Source: Laburnicola sp. R22_1
Taxonomy: Eukaryota > Ascomycota > Dothideomycetes > Pleosporales > Didymosphaeriaceae
Assembly (NCBI GenBank): GCA_014281115.1
Contig: JACONQ010000011.1
Location: 248,001 to 312,000 of the forward strand
Direction: 5' to 3'
DNA length: 64,000 nucleotides
The position numbers were made by a program, and so were the translations under genes. Shown in pieces: positions 47,339 to 58,855 of the stretch; within the stretch, counting starts at the first letter, position 1; each line of letters starts with the position of its first letter. Under the pieces are notes generated by a model. The model was not told where the DNA came from. It saw nothing but the letters and a program-made list of their open reading frames with translations, and ran no database searches.

Positions 47339-47544
47339 TATCAGAGAAGACAAGGTGTCAATAACTGCATATGAGAACTGTCCTCCCCGGCTGTCCTACG
47401 GAGTAGACACACGAGGTTATATACATGCGGTGTGCGTAAGTACATGACGTAGAAACAGTGGTAGTGAAGGTTGTAGAACATAGTCGAAGATTCGGCCAAG
47501 AAGTATCGGGCCGATTCCGGGAAGGGTAGTCTTGATTGGCAACA
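47339..47544 (-). repeat. Copia III 5' LTR
   Basis: 206 bp, identical to 42235-42440; carries the promoter for the minus-strand element transcript. Confidence 0.95.
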
Positions 47545-47549
47545 GAGGA

Positions 47550-47630
47550 CACCCTGAAGAACAACAACAACTAATATTACGCATTATTAAGATATGGACT
47601 TTATTCATTAATAAACCCTTTAATCTGACA
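47550..47630 (+). repeat. Copia II left LTR, second part
   Basis: 81 bp completing the 218-bp LTR, ending TTTAATCTGACA. Confidence 0.92.
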
Positions 47631-47642
47631 ATTAAGAGTCTC
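47631..47642 (+). other. Copia II primer-binding site (tRNA-Lys anticodon half?)
   Basis: ATTAAGAGTCTC directly follows the LTR. It is complementary to GAGACTCTTAAT, which fits the anticodon arm of tRNA-Lys(CUU). This is a different primer from Copia I and III. Confidence 0.4.
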
Positions 47643-47737
47643 ACTGCCTCTACCTTAAACACTAGAACAACTAGAACGCCGATACAACTCGAGCCGAAAC
47701 GACGCGACGTCGCACAGAACGATCAAAATCCATTAAG

Positions 47738-50700
47738 ATGTTAACTACCCTAAATCGCGACCCTACAGTAATCCTTATGGACTATACCTAGTGGATTAAG
47801 TGGATCGCACAACTGGAGTCGAAGTGTGTGTTGTTGAACGTCTGGTCGAAGATCGACCCCAAACAGATGGCCTAGCCACTCGCTGAACCTATCGCCCCAA
47901 TTAGGCCCTTGATAGTCGGCTATTAAGCAGCTACAGCGGCGATAAACCAATATTAAACCCAATACTGAGCGAATTATGGGCAGCACGCAGTGATACCCCT
48001 GTTTGTACTGGCTTGACTGTCTGACCTCTTAAACGCTGGCAAGACCTTATACAAAGAAGACGTAGACGACTTTAAGTCCATTTTTGAAGAATATAAGGTC
48101 CTTGATTAGAAATATTAATAAGAACAAACCCACTTCTCTTAGGTTACCAACTTTATTCGGACGATAGTATTCTTACACCTATTCACTAACTGCTGCAAGC
48201 CGTCCTAACCATATTGAAGCTGGATAATTAAACTCGCCGCTACTGTAGGCGTAAGATTAGAGGACGAGCTTAACAAAGCAAGGGAATGATACTAAGCAGC
48301 CCTTAAACTAATGAGGACAACAGCCTATTAGGACACCTGGCTTACTGAAGTGGACTACGCGGTTACAGAAGCCAAAGCGACTGGTGTACCTAACTGCCTG
48401 AATAATTAATTTATTAAGAACGACTTCGTGAAAGCTACAGTAAAGAATTTCTAAGGATGGACAATCTCATTTATGGAAAACGGCCTCCTAGATCCTACGG
48501 TGACGGCCACTGATATGTTCCTACGATTTAGAAAACAAGCTAACCTACTATACCTAGCTAAGAGCAAATTGTCTAGAGCAGCCTTTGCAGCTGGAGGACT
48601 AACTCTTACTAGAGAAGAAGCTAATGATAATGCTGATACTAAACTAACCTATGGAAGAGGTCGCAACCAACGTCAAAAGCGTAGTTATTGTGATAGTGAT
48701 ACAATTAACCATATAATGTAGAAGTGTAAGGCTTGTAATGGACTATATAATCTTAACAAGTGTTAGTATGCAATGCCAGAGACAGCGCCTCCAAATTGGA
48801 GAGCCTGAGATGGCGTTAAGAGAATGGCTTAAGAAAGGATTAGCAATAATGCTGAACTTTAGGAGGAAATACGCTTAGCGAAAAGGCTACGATTAAAGAC
48901 CCTAGCTCTTAAGAAGTCGCACTTAGCAACTCTAACAATAGAAGCTTCTACAGAAGAGTGACTACATAGAAGGCAAATTGGAGAGGTTAATATTGCAATA
49001 GCCGCCGCCTCTTTTATAACGAAATAGTCAAGGTACCTACTTAAACAATCCTTTATCCTTAACTTAGGGACAACGTGCTATGTAGCAAATGATATTAGAC
49101 AATTCACGAACACTTGGCCACCTACACTAGGAGATTTCTTATAGGTAGGGAACTTACGCGTATAGATCATAGCATATAGCTTACTATATGTGAGAGTGAA
49201 GACTGTAGGCTTAACACGCTGCCTTTACCTTAGAGATGTGGCCTTCTGCCCAGACCTATACTGTAACCTTGTTTTATTTAGAGTACTCCGACAACAAGGC
49301 CTATAGTGGGATACTAAGTCAAACCCTACTGTACTACGCTAGTACGACAATAGTGCTGTTGCGCTCCTTAAAGAACAATACGGACAATGGGTTGTTAAGT
49401 ATAATAATGTCTCTAAGCCAAAATTAACCTTTGCAATAACTAAAGCACGCATAATTAAGCCGCGACAACGAGCGAGTGGTGAGATGTGGCACAAATGACT
49501 GGGACACCTAGGACCTTAGGCACTTAAGCACCTCGTGCATCACTCTAAGGGGGTGAAGATTGTTGGCATTCCTACTGTTAAGTGCGACGCATGTGGAAGA
49601 TCAAAGTCTAAGCGACAGATAAGAAGAACCCCCTGAACAATCCTAGAAGGTCTAGGAGAGCGAATAGCCCTAGACTTTTATGATTACGAAGAAGGGAGTA
49701 ACACAAAGGAGAAGAGCTAAATGCTAATTATGTGCAGAGTTACTGGTATGCTATGGGATTTCTATTTTAAAGACAACTGACCTGCCAGATTAATTATTAA
49801 AACCCTCTAAACATTTATTAAATTTATGAAGAACTAATTTGGGATTATGGTTAAAGTCATTGAGACTAATAATGAGACGTTTCGCTCAGCCGAAGCCTAG
49901 AGGTGGAGGGACGAGCAAGGTATAGCAGTCGAGCCCTTAGCACCTGATACCCAAGCCTAAAACGGCGGAGCTGAACGCTTAGGGGGTGTGGTAAAGGAGA
50001 AAGCTCGTGCAATGCGCCTTGACGCGAATCTACTATGGGAAGTATGGCCTGAAGTGACTCGAACCGCCGTATACCTATACAATCGAACACCTAAGTATTC
50101 GAATCGCTAGAAGACGCCCTATGAAGCGTTCTTTACCGCTATCGCCTTTTAAAATAGGATAGTCACGTCCCCACGCAAACTAAACCAAACCTATCTATAA
50201 GCATATGGTTGCAAGGCCTTTGCCATAACAGATAATACGAAGCGTGGCAAAGGACGTCTACAAAGACTCAATCTAAAGGCATGGATTAGATACTTAGTAG
50301 GTTGCGTTTCCTTAAACATCTTTAGGATATGAATACTATTAATAGGCAAGGTCATTAGCACCCGCAACATAGTGTTTAACGAAGATAGCATCTTTAATAG
50401 AGATATAAAACACATTATGGACAATCTTATACACAGTACCCTTAAAGAAATTACAACTTGGATTAGGACGATAGAGCTACCGCCTTCACCATTACAACAG
50501 AACGATGCTACAAGCAGGTTCTATGAGGATGAAGCGACGGACGACTCTCCTTCTAAGCAAGTGGGGACACCCTAGTACGACAAGCGCGGGAGGAAGGTCA
50601 TACCCTACCCAACGCCGCCAAGTACACCACCACCAGCAGCCTTATTGGCGCAACTGATGAGCTTAGATGGATACGAGCAGTGCCCCAACTCGCTGCCCAG

Positions 50701-52657
50701 CGCTAGAGATGATTAGGAGCTAGATCCAGCCCTGCCTTGCCCTGGAGGAATACAGCCTGTTGAGAGAGCCCTCCTGCGTGAAGAGGAAGGAAAGCTGGTT
50801 GATCCCTAGTTGCCCCTCTCTTACGATCTGGACAGACTCTGATCTCCACTTAGTTCCTTACCTAGTGAAGCGAAAGCCACTACACTATGGGCCGCAGCCT
50901 TTATAGCTAGTACTAAAGTAGGTCACGTTTGTGAAGTAGAGGGGAAGAAACTAAATAACGCAAGCATTGAACGCATGATAATAAAAGGCTATCAGCCTTA
51001 TTATAGCGAACTGTCACCAGCACCTCCTCTGAATAGGCTCAAGCCTACGCACCCACTCTACATGCTCTTTAAGAAAGCTGAGGAAGAACACCTTAATAGC
51101 CACAAACAAACGAAGTTATAAACTGAGGTGCCTACTATTTAGGCAAGATAAGAAGGGATCTAGATACTGGATTTAATGTGGGTATACACCTACAAGCTCG
51201 ATCAGCACCACTACTTTCAGAAGTGTAAGGCAAGGCTAGTTGTCCGAGGCGATTAACAGAACAATGTTACTACCTAAGAGACCTATGCCGCCACACTCGC
51301 AGGAAGATCGTTTAGGATGCTAATAGCTATTGCTGCTTGGTTTAACCTAGAGCTAAAGCAGTACAACGTGACTAACGCTTTTGTACATGCATTGATTGAT
51401 CGTATTATCTACATGCGAATGCCACGCGGGTATGCACGTCCAGGCACGATACTTCAGCTTTAAAAGGCGCTGTATGGCCTGCGGATCTTACCCTTACTAT
51501 GGCAAAGGGACTTCACCGCCTACCTTATAGAGCTTGGTTTCTCTGTAGTTCCACACGAACCATGTTGCATGGTACAAAAAGGAGTGTTTATCTTCTTCTA
51601 CGTTGATGATATTATTCTCGCGTATCACCCACGAAACCGTACACTAGCAGACCAGATTGTGAAGGATCTCCAGAAGAAATACAGCCTAATAGGAGGAGGG
51701 GATTTAAGATAGTTCCTTGGAATAAAGGTGATAAGAGACCGAACCTAGCAAAAGATATGGCTATCGCAAGCCGCGTATATCGACAAAATCGTCTAACTCG
51801 CAACTAATCATAACCTTCGCCACGATACCCCAATGGCTCGAATAGAGCTTACTGGCCGCATAGACCTCGCAACATATAGAAAGATTAACCTATACTAACG
51901 CAAAATTAGCTCCCTACTCTTTGTAGCGGTGAATACACGCCCTAACATTGCATTCGCTATCTCACAACTTGCCCGCTTCCTTACTAATCTAAGCCTAACA
52001 CATTAATAAGCAACTGACCGCGTCCTCTTATACCTACACTCTACACAAACATACGCCCTAGAGTTTAGAGGAGACAATAGTCTTATTATAGCTAGCAACG
52101 CATTGTTTGCAGACAATATAATGGATAGGAAGAGTTCCTAAGGGTACGCAATTAAACTATTTGGCGGTCTTATCGCCTGGCGAGCCAATAAGCAGGACAC
52201 GGTTACCACTTCGACAACTGAGGCAGAGCTCCTAGCACTATCCCAAGTAGCTAAGGAAGCTATGTTTACGCGGATGCTGCTTAACGAATTTTAAGTAACA
52301 CTAGAAGACCTAGTAATTACTATTTAGTGCGACAACAAGCAGACAATTTGGCTGATTAACAAGGAGATCTCTCAGCTAACAACCAAGCTCTGACATGTGG
52401 ATATCCACAATCACTGGCTATAACAGGAGGCAAAAAGGAAGTTAATTAGAGTGACATATGCCCCCTTAAGCGATATAATCGCTAATAGATTCACTAAGAC
52501 CCTTCCTATTAGGACCTGGCCCTAGTTCCTAAGTTAAGTAGGACTGGCAAACGTGAAGAACCGCATGATCGTAGAGCAAGGAGAAATAGATGCGATAACA
52601 CGAAAGATTAAAGCCTTAGGGAGAATGGTAGATGCTAGGACATCCCAAATCACCTAA
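47738..52657 (+). pseudogene. Copia II gag-pol remnant, single frame with dozens of stops
   Basis: About 1,640 codons from the ATG at 47738 keep one frame through gag, a zinc-knuckle-like CKACNGLYNLNKC, integrase (GHLG...HHSKGVKIVG...CDACGRSKSKRQ; YNRTPKYSNR), RT (TYAATLAGRSFRMLIAIAAW; FFYVDDIILAYH, the intact YVDD box at 51600) and RNase H (STTEAELLALSQVAKEA; DNKQTIWLINKE). Stops replace Gln, Trp (for example the WLGHLG and WFLGIKV positions) and Arg codons, i.e. changes from both DNA strands, as RIP makes. No frameshift was needed to follow it. Confidence 0.88.
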
Positions 52658-52705
52658 GAATGAATAGGGAACAGCTCAAGACGAGGTCGCCGAGCTGAGG
52701 GGGTG

Positions 52706-52923
52706 TGTCAGATTGGATAGGTGATCCGAACAACTATTGTGAGTGGCAGGAGAGAGATAAAACAGCCCCTACCCAAATAGGGATAGTATGAAGGATTAGC
52801 CAAGAACCAAAACAGCGCACAAGCAGACCTCTAGAGGGAGGACACCCTAAAGAACAACAACAACCAACATTACGCATTATTAAGATATGGACTTTATTCA
52901 TTAATAAACCCTTTAATCTGACA
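52706..52923 (+). repeat. Copia II right LTR
   Basis: 218 bp, TG...CA, with inverted TGTCAGA/TCTGACA ends. Confidence 0.93.
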
Positions 52924-53550
52924 AAAGAAGCTAATTTATGAATTAGACAGCTCTTACTAAAAAAATTAACTATTTAAATAAAACTATATTAGCTAGAATA
53001 ATCTAGGTTAGCTTCTTTTTACCTTACTAAATTACTATTATAGAAAAATAACTTAGTATTACTTATTATAGCAATAGATAACCTCTTTTTATTAATATTA
53101 CCTTAAAACGCTTTTTTGTGTTAATAATAGCAGAAGGGATAACTGCTATTATTATAATATTTTAATTAGAAACTTCTTAGTCGCAAAAAAACCATAGTAA
53201 TTAATTAGAAGATAAAAAGCCTATCTAGTATAATAACCTTTCTAATAATAACTTTAAATTTACTAACCTAATTAACTCTAAGTCTAACTTTGTATAAAAA
53301 ATACTTAAATAATAAATTAAATAGTGAACTGCCTAATAAAGACTTTTAGAACGCTAATAATTAAAAGCTACCCCCTAACTATTAGTTTTTAATTTATAAT
53401 ACTAGTTCTCTAACTTATTTTACCTCTAGAAGCATCTTAAGCTACTAAAATAGGTAGCTTAATTTATTACTAGCTAAGTAGCTTTTTAGCTAACCTACTA
53501 TATATAGGCACTTATTACTTTTAGCACTTTTACTTTTAGTTATTTTTTTA

Positions 53551-53690
53551 CCTAGCTAGCTTACTACTAATTTAGTAGCCTTTTAGCTAGCTAGCTTACT
53601 ATTAATTTAGTAGCTTACTAGCTAGCTAGCTTACTACTAATTTAGTAGCTTACTAGCTAGCTAGCTTATTATTAATATAGTAGCTTTCTA
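53551..53690. repeat. 35-bp tandem repeat, four copies, palindromic
   Basis: Units of the form GCTAGCTAGCTTACTACTAA + TTTAGTAGCTTACTA. Each contains a GCTAGCTAGC palindrome and a CTACTAA/TTTAGTAG dyad, so each unit can form two hairpins. Located just inside the right inverted repeat of the large TIR element. Confidence 0.85.
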
Positions 53691-53831
53691 GCTATTATAT
53701 ATATAAAACACCTATAACTTTTAGTACCTCTATTCTTAGATATTTTTACTATTACTAGTAGTCTTTATAGTTTTAAAAGCTACTTTACTCTAATTAAAAA
53801 CTATATAGTTAGATTAATATATTTTTTAATA

Positions 53832-53942
53832 CTTTTTTACGCTCTTTTTAATTACTAAGTAGAGTGCTCTAACTTTTTTATTATGTTATTTAAGATAAAA
53901 GCCTTTATTATTCTACCTCTAGGTAGTTAATTTAATAACACA
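53832..53942 (-). repeat. Right 111-bp terminal inverted repeat
   Basis: Reverse complement starts TGTGTTATTAAATTAACTAC. Same length as the left copy, no gaps needed. Confidence 0.75.
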
Positions 53943-53944
53943 TA

Positions 53945-54660
53945 ATTACACTAGCGCGTAAATCAATAGCTAGAAAATTTTTAGTAAACTATATTTTTAT
54001 ATAATATTAGAGCTAAGAATATGCTTTATTAGTAAAATACTAAACACTAAGATATAGTTTTTAATCTAGTACTAATTTTACTTCTACTAATTTACTTTTA
54101 ACTACTTTTTTAATATTTTTACTAAATAGTAACTAAATTAAAAACTAAGACTACTATTAGAACTATAGAAGTCTATTACCCCTATTATTATAGCTTTTCT
54201 TACAGCGTTATACCGTATACCAAAAGGTCTGCGATATTTCTCTTCCTAATATTACCCCTATTATAATCCTCTTTAGCCCTAAAATAGTACTAGTTATATT
54301 AAAAATCTACTAAAACACTTTATTTTTATATTCTTTTCTTTTTTTTTTAAACTTTAAAAAGGTAGTTATATAATAGTCTATACTAGTCTTTCTACTAAGT
54401 ATACTTTATTACCTTTTTTATACCTTATTTTTTTATTTATATCTTTTACTTTTCTAAAGATACTTTTCCTAGTTAGTATTAGTATATAGCTAGTATAGGC
54501 TTATACATTATATTATTTTTATATAATAAAAAAGCCTTTTATATTTCTTTTTTATTTACTATTTTAAAATAGTACTAATTTACCTAGTTCTATTAACTAT
54601 TCTAGCTGTCCCTAATAGGTTAGCCCTATAAGGCTGTGTACCGCCCTTACACTTAACAGG
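53945..54660. other. AT-rich tail outside the TIR element
   Basis: About 700 bases of the same AT-saturated texture continue beyond the right inverted repeat up to about 54610, so a further RIP-decayed repeat probably flanks it. No frame or structure can be assigned. Confidence 0.5.
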
Positions 54661-54692
54661 TCTGCATTAAAGACCTTCTGAAAATTTACATT

Positions 54693-55811
54693 ATGGATAC
54701 ACCCACCTTTCTTTCCTTACCAAAAGAATTGCGGCTCCTTGTCTATGAAAGCCTACCTGGAACAACAAGACACCACATTCTCAGAAGCACACATCACCAC
54801 GTCGACGGAAGCACACCAATCGACGATTTCGAGCGAGTATGCTGCATCACCTTCGTGACTCGTGGCATACCGACATCCATGCTGTCCACCTGCAAGACTA
54901 TCTACTATGAAGCCTTACCCATCATTCAACGCACCATGGAACAGTCGATCATCCGTCAACCTCCACGAATTATAAGCTGCTATGGAGGCTGCAGCGGTGC
55001 TGGCGTCGAGCTGCTCATAGGCAGCGTGGCAATGGCATACAAGGCTCTGAGACACGATCTCGCGATGGTCAGCGCTCGAATTCAACGTGGCGGCAGGCAC
55101 AACAACGAGCGTAACGTTATTTACCGAGTCAGACTGGACCGGACGTTTGGCGAAGAAGCAGGCGATGCGCCCCCGGACAGCAACAGACACCGGAAAAGAA
55201 TTGCGCGGCTACTCCGGAGTCCGCCCGAAGACCATGAACACGTACGAAAATCAGTGACGGACATGCAGATTGAGATCCGACGGCTCCGAGTCCCTGGGAA
55301 ACACAGGAAGTACAGCCTCCAACCCTTGGTTGCGCCTTTCTCGTCCCCCGAGGGTACACGCGCCATCGGTAAATTCATTTTACAGGCGAGCCGGCGCCTC
55401 GTGTACCGCCGACTTGAACTCAGTGCATCGCCTAATCCGGGCTTTCGCAAGCCCAGCGTAGAGTACTTAATCTGTCACAGCTCCGTGTCTAGGCCCTCTC
55501 TTTCTAGACTTGGGAGGGAGATATCAGAGGGCTATACTGCTTTCTGCTACCTAGCCAAACAGAGCAAAGTATCCATAGATTTGGCAGGCTACGCGCTAGT
55601 GGATGCAGAACATAAAGTGCAGGCCGCTGTTCCAGCCCAGGATAACCACCTAAACAGCTACGGTGCCAGGGGTCTTGTACAAATCCTTAGGAGATTTACA
55701 GAGCGGGTCTGGGAAGAAGAGTGGAGTAAGGGTGTAGTGTCGACGTGGCGCTCGACAAGGAGACTCGAGGATGGACTTTATAATAGCACTCAAAAAACCC
55801 TCCTGCAATAA
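54693..55811 (+). CDS. F-box-like hypothetical protein
   Basis: Single-exon frame of 372 residues from ATG to TAA, no stops. The N-terminus (TFLSLPKELRLLVYESLPG) has the Leu-Pro-x-Glu-[Leu/Ile]-Arg-x-x-[Val/Ile]-Tyr signature of the F-box-like domain that opens hundreds of fungal proteins and binds Skp1 in SCF ubiquitin ligases. The rest is basic (many Arg) without a recognised repeat; substrates unknown. It starts about 80 bases after the AT-rich block ends and shows normal codon use, marking the border of the repeat compartment. Confidence 0.7.
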   Translation: MDTPTFLSLPKELRLLVYESLPGTTRHHILRSTHHHVDGSTPIDDFERVCCITFVTRGIPTSMLSTCKTIYYEALPIIQRTMEQSIIRQPPRIISCYGGCSGAGVELLIGSVAMAYKALRHDLAMVSARIQRGGRHNNERNVIYRVRLDRTFGEEAGDAPPDSNRHRKRIARLLRSPPEDHEHVRKSVTDMQIEIRRLRVPGKHRKYSLQPLVAPFSSPEGTRAIGKFILQASRRLVYRRLELSASPNPGFRKPSVEYLICHSSVSRPSLSRLGREISEGYTAFCYLAKQSKVSIDLAGYALVDAEHKVQAAVPAQDNHLNSYGARGLVQILRRFTERVWEEEWSKGVVSTWRSTRRLEDGLYNSTQKTLLQ

Positions 55812-57570
55812 ATTTTGCTCGTCAGGGACGACAAGGACACCGCTCGGTTACGTATAAATTACGGCCACGGTACGGCCGAGAAGGCAGGTACGTTCCTACG
55901 GCTTACAACTAGCCATTCATCACACCTCCACCACGAGTTTGCCGCCTGCATGGCAGTCTTCACATGATAGCCGTGACTTGGCTGGCCGAGCCCTCCACGT
56001 TCAGCTCATGCCTTCACCAACCACTGACTAGTACTCATACTACACTATCATACATACTCATCATCTCCACCGTAGCGTTTTCCCATGTCCCGAAAGTGCA
56101 CCAAGTCCCATCCCGTTCCTAAAAATACAAACCATGAAGCAATATATCAAGAAGACACACTCCCACCGTCCTCTTCAACACCACTCATCCACTGCACCAC
56201 TCGCCACGCCCACACCCTTCGTCTCGTCATCATAAAGCTCACTCTGCCCTCACTCTGCATGCACCACGCGTTCAAACTCCGCTCCGCTTTCGAACACTAC
56301 CCCTTCAACACCCTACAGCTCATAGTAATCTATTAAATCTACTTCCTCGCGCACTCTCGATAGATAGACATGGCGGCATTTAACAGACCGGGCCATACGA
56401 CCCACTGCGCCGCAGCTAGGGTATCGTATTGGAGGCAGCGCCTGATCCCATGGATGATCATGGACGATGTCGTCGAGGACTTACCGGGGGCGCATCGCAG
56501 GAGATGTATTTAAGCGCTGTGCTGTTCGGCAGGCTAATCCAATCCATTCCGCGATGGAAGTTCCGCCAGCATTGTTATCGCTGCAATAGTGTGGCAGAGT
56601 ATCTGTTTTCGTGTCTTTCATTTCCAGGGAACATTGAGCTCCAGGCCAGGCTGAGCTTCCCTTCCATCTGGCTGGCGCTTTTGGAAGAGAGGAAGATGCA
56701 AGAAGCATGCGTCCACACAGGACTCAAACTCAAACCCAAACCTGAACTCCACCCCAGCCAACCACCCATATCCAAAAGGCCAAAAAAAAACTCCATCCGT
56801 CCTACTCCCATGACCCTCGCCATAACAACTTCCTCAACGCCTCCAGACCAGACTAAAAACTCCACCAGCCTCCTGGGTTCTGCCCATCGCTATACTATAC
56901 CATACTATACGTGCGGGGAGAACGCCGTCCGTGCACACAGTCTACCTAGAATAGGATCGAGGGAATGATTTCTCCGGCTTCGGGGCATTAGCAAAACCAC
57001 GTCGTGGGTTGCGCTCTGGGAGGGAGGCCGCCCCATTTTTCTTCGTCGCGACATCTGGAGGGCTCGCCGGCGGTCATGTGACGAGTCCTGGTCCAGTAAG
57101 TTGACTCCAGTAAGTACTCGATGATCTTTTCCTGCCGTTTAGAAGTCGCCACACGGACGGACCATATTGTCTTCAGGTACTTGATGAGGCGTTTAGGAGG
57201 CATTATCAAGTCCCCCAAGAGGGGTTTTCCTGCGGAAGTCATTTTCGTCGTCCTAGGCTTCGTAGAGTTGGGAATGGAGCGTGGGCGAAGTTGTGTTCTT
57301 GAAAGACTATTGTCTAAGATTTTGCGAAATGCCGGTATGGAAGATGTTAGTTTGGAGCGTCTGGCTGATTCATCAGCATAGCAACAAGTAAAATAGTTCC
57401 ACAAGCACAGCATTCACACAATCGTCATTCTCTCGCTTACATGCCCATCTAAAAGGCACTTGATTTCAAACTCCTCGAAATGCTGGTGCCTACTAACCAA
57501 CCTACTCCCAATACGCCATGACGCCCCAACCAAGCTCGCAAACACCTTACAGCGGGTATCATGACAATTC
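55812..57570. other. Intergenic with only weak frames
   Basis: A minus-strand ATG frame at 56988-57413 (141 residues; contains KRLIKYLKTIWSVRVATSKR) and a plus-strand frame at 56451-56968 are possible but have no introns, domain or conservation I can judge. A simple CCATACTATA-like run occurs near 56895-56910. Confidence 0.25.
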
Positions 57571-58855
57571 TCATCGTTGCATAGCGCCGAAATCGAGTTT
57601 CCGCGCAACCTTATCCGTGCGCCCAGATTCGATCTCCCCGCCTCTTCTCTTCAAATCCTCGCCCATGGTCTTCTCCATGCCTCCTTTCCTAGGTAGATTC
57701 TCCTTCTTCGTCGGCTTCGGTGCATTTGTCCAGTAGGGATGCTCCAGCGTCTGTCGTGCAGTGAGGCGCTTCGCAGGATCCATGGTCAACATAGCGCGCA
57801 GTAGCTCAATGCCGTCTTCGCCCATGAGGGGAAACCGTTGACGCCAGTAGCTCAGCGGTTGAGGTCGTTTGGGCGGCGCGTTTTCAAAAAGGAGCTGCCA
57901 TTTCGGGAGCTTGGATACGCCAGGCCAGTCTTGTTCGGTGGGGTTTCCAAAGACTTCGGTGGTTCTAGTGAGTTGCTCTACGTCTGTGTTGGAGGGAAGG
58001 AAGAAGTCGCGGATGGCTAGTTCCGCAATAACAATTCCGGAACTCCAGACGTCGACACAGCCGCCATAGTGCGTAGACTCAAGTAGGAGCTCTGGCGGCC
58101 GGTAGAAACGCGTGATGACGTTGGAAGTCATGTTGGAATCTGGGTTTCCGAAACTTCGGGCGAGACCAAAATCGGCTAATTTGAGCGTATTGTCGGCGGC
58201 AATCAACAGATTGTTTCCCTTGATATCTCGGTGGAGCACATAGTTTTCGTGGCAGAACCACACGGCCTGACACAGCATGTTTGCCCACATCTTGATATCG
58301 GCGCCGCCGTATGCTAGGGTGTGGTCTTTCCACAGTTCCTCCAAGTCGCCGCGCGGCAGATGTTCGAGGACGAGCGAGATGTCCTGGTCCTTGGCGGAGA
58401 AGACGGCGAGGAGGGTGATGATGTTCGGGTGTTGCAGCTCGCACAAGTGCTTCATTTCGCGTAACGAGTCGAGGTTGATGCCGTCCTTGTACTCTGCGTT
58501 TACCTTCATCTTCTTGATGGCGACAAGCTTGGAGGGGTCGTGCCGGAAGTGTCCCCGATATACAACGGCGTAGGTACCTTCACCTAGGCGGGAGCCTGCG
58601 TGCAGCTAGTCAGCGGCAGCGCGGATGGGTTGGCCGTGGGGGCATACCGAACACGAAGCGTTCGCGAACTTCTTCGTTCATCTGGACGGCGATGTCCTGG
58701 CCAGGGTCGCCGGGGCTTGTAGCTGCGCTGGCGGCCGACGGCGAGGGAACGCTCTTGTGGTTCAGGATAGCAAGCGCCTTTGCTTTGGCTGCGTTTGCGG
58801 GCATGCGTGCACCCGGCGGGTTGGGCCTGGGGCTGAGGGCGGGTGATTGGGCCAT
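57571..58855 (-). CDS. CDK7/Kin28-type cyclin-dependent kinase
   Basis: ATG at 58855; exons 58855-58648 and 58595-57571 join in phase through a 52-nt intron (GTATGC donor, CTGACTAG branch region, CGCAG acceptor) located just before the Gly-rich loop. The 410-residue product has a 69-residue Ala/Pro-rich leader, loop GEGTYAVVY, catalytic Lys in VAIKKMK, a helix NLDSLREMKHL, HRDIKGNNLL, DFGLARSFG and a T-loop SNVITRFYRPPELLL, followed by the CMGC insert. This set fits CDK7/Kin28, the TFIIH kinase that phosphorylates the RNA polymerase II C-terminal domain and activates other CDKs in the nucleus. The basic C-terminal tail is normal for the family. No decay. It shares a 311-bp divergent promoter with the RRM gene at 59167. 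Confidence 0.85.

Larger units (their letters stand above)
42235..47544 (-). mobile_element. Copia III LTR retrotransposon, youngest insertion
   Basis: Both 206-bp LTRs (42235-42440 and 47339-47544) read identically base for base. The 5-bp duplication GAGGA flanks it (42230-42234 and 47545-47549) inside the left LTR of Copia II. On the minus strand it starts TGTTGCCAATC and ends CTCTGATA. A primer site (47328-47338) follows the 5' LTR and a G run GCTGGGGGGGTG (42441-42452) precedes the 3' LTR. Length 5,310 bp, normal for Copia. Confidence 0.95.
42098..52923 (+). mobile_element. Copia II LTR retrotransposon, split by Copia III
   Basis: The right LTR is intact (52706-52923, 218 bp, TGTCAGATTGG...TCTGACA). 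The left LTR is split: 42098-42234 (137 bp) and 47550-47630 (81 bp), together 218 bp. The target duplication AAAGA flanks it (42093-42097 and 52924-52928). A purine run GAGGGGGTG precedes the right LTR. The two LTRs differ by about six transitions and no transversions. Without Copia III the element is about 5.5 kb. Confidence 0.93.
28000..53942. mobile_element. Large AT-saturated TIR element (about 8.5 kb before nested insertions)
   Basis: The end at 28000-28110 and the reverse complement of 53832-53942 are both 111 bp long with only about nine mismatches, mostly C/T or G/A. Both outer ends abut TA (27998-27999 and 53943-53944). Removing Copia I and II (and one copy of each target duplication) leaves about 8,485 bp. 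The interior is AT-saturated; for example the 60 bases from 31201 contain 10 G/C. CpA and TpG words are depleted and TpA is everywhere, the end state of RIP. No coding frame survives, so the superfamily cannot be assigned; the TA duplication and long inverted ends suggest a class II transposon. Confidence 0.6.

Noticed and set aside
28000..53942. Starship-like giant element or CRISPR array
   Set aside because: No tyrosine recombinase/DUF3435 gene is visible and the ends are long inverted repeats with TA duplications; none of the tandem arrays has spacer structure.
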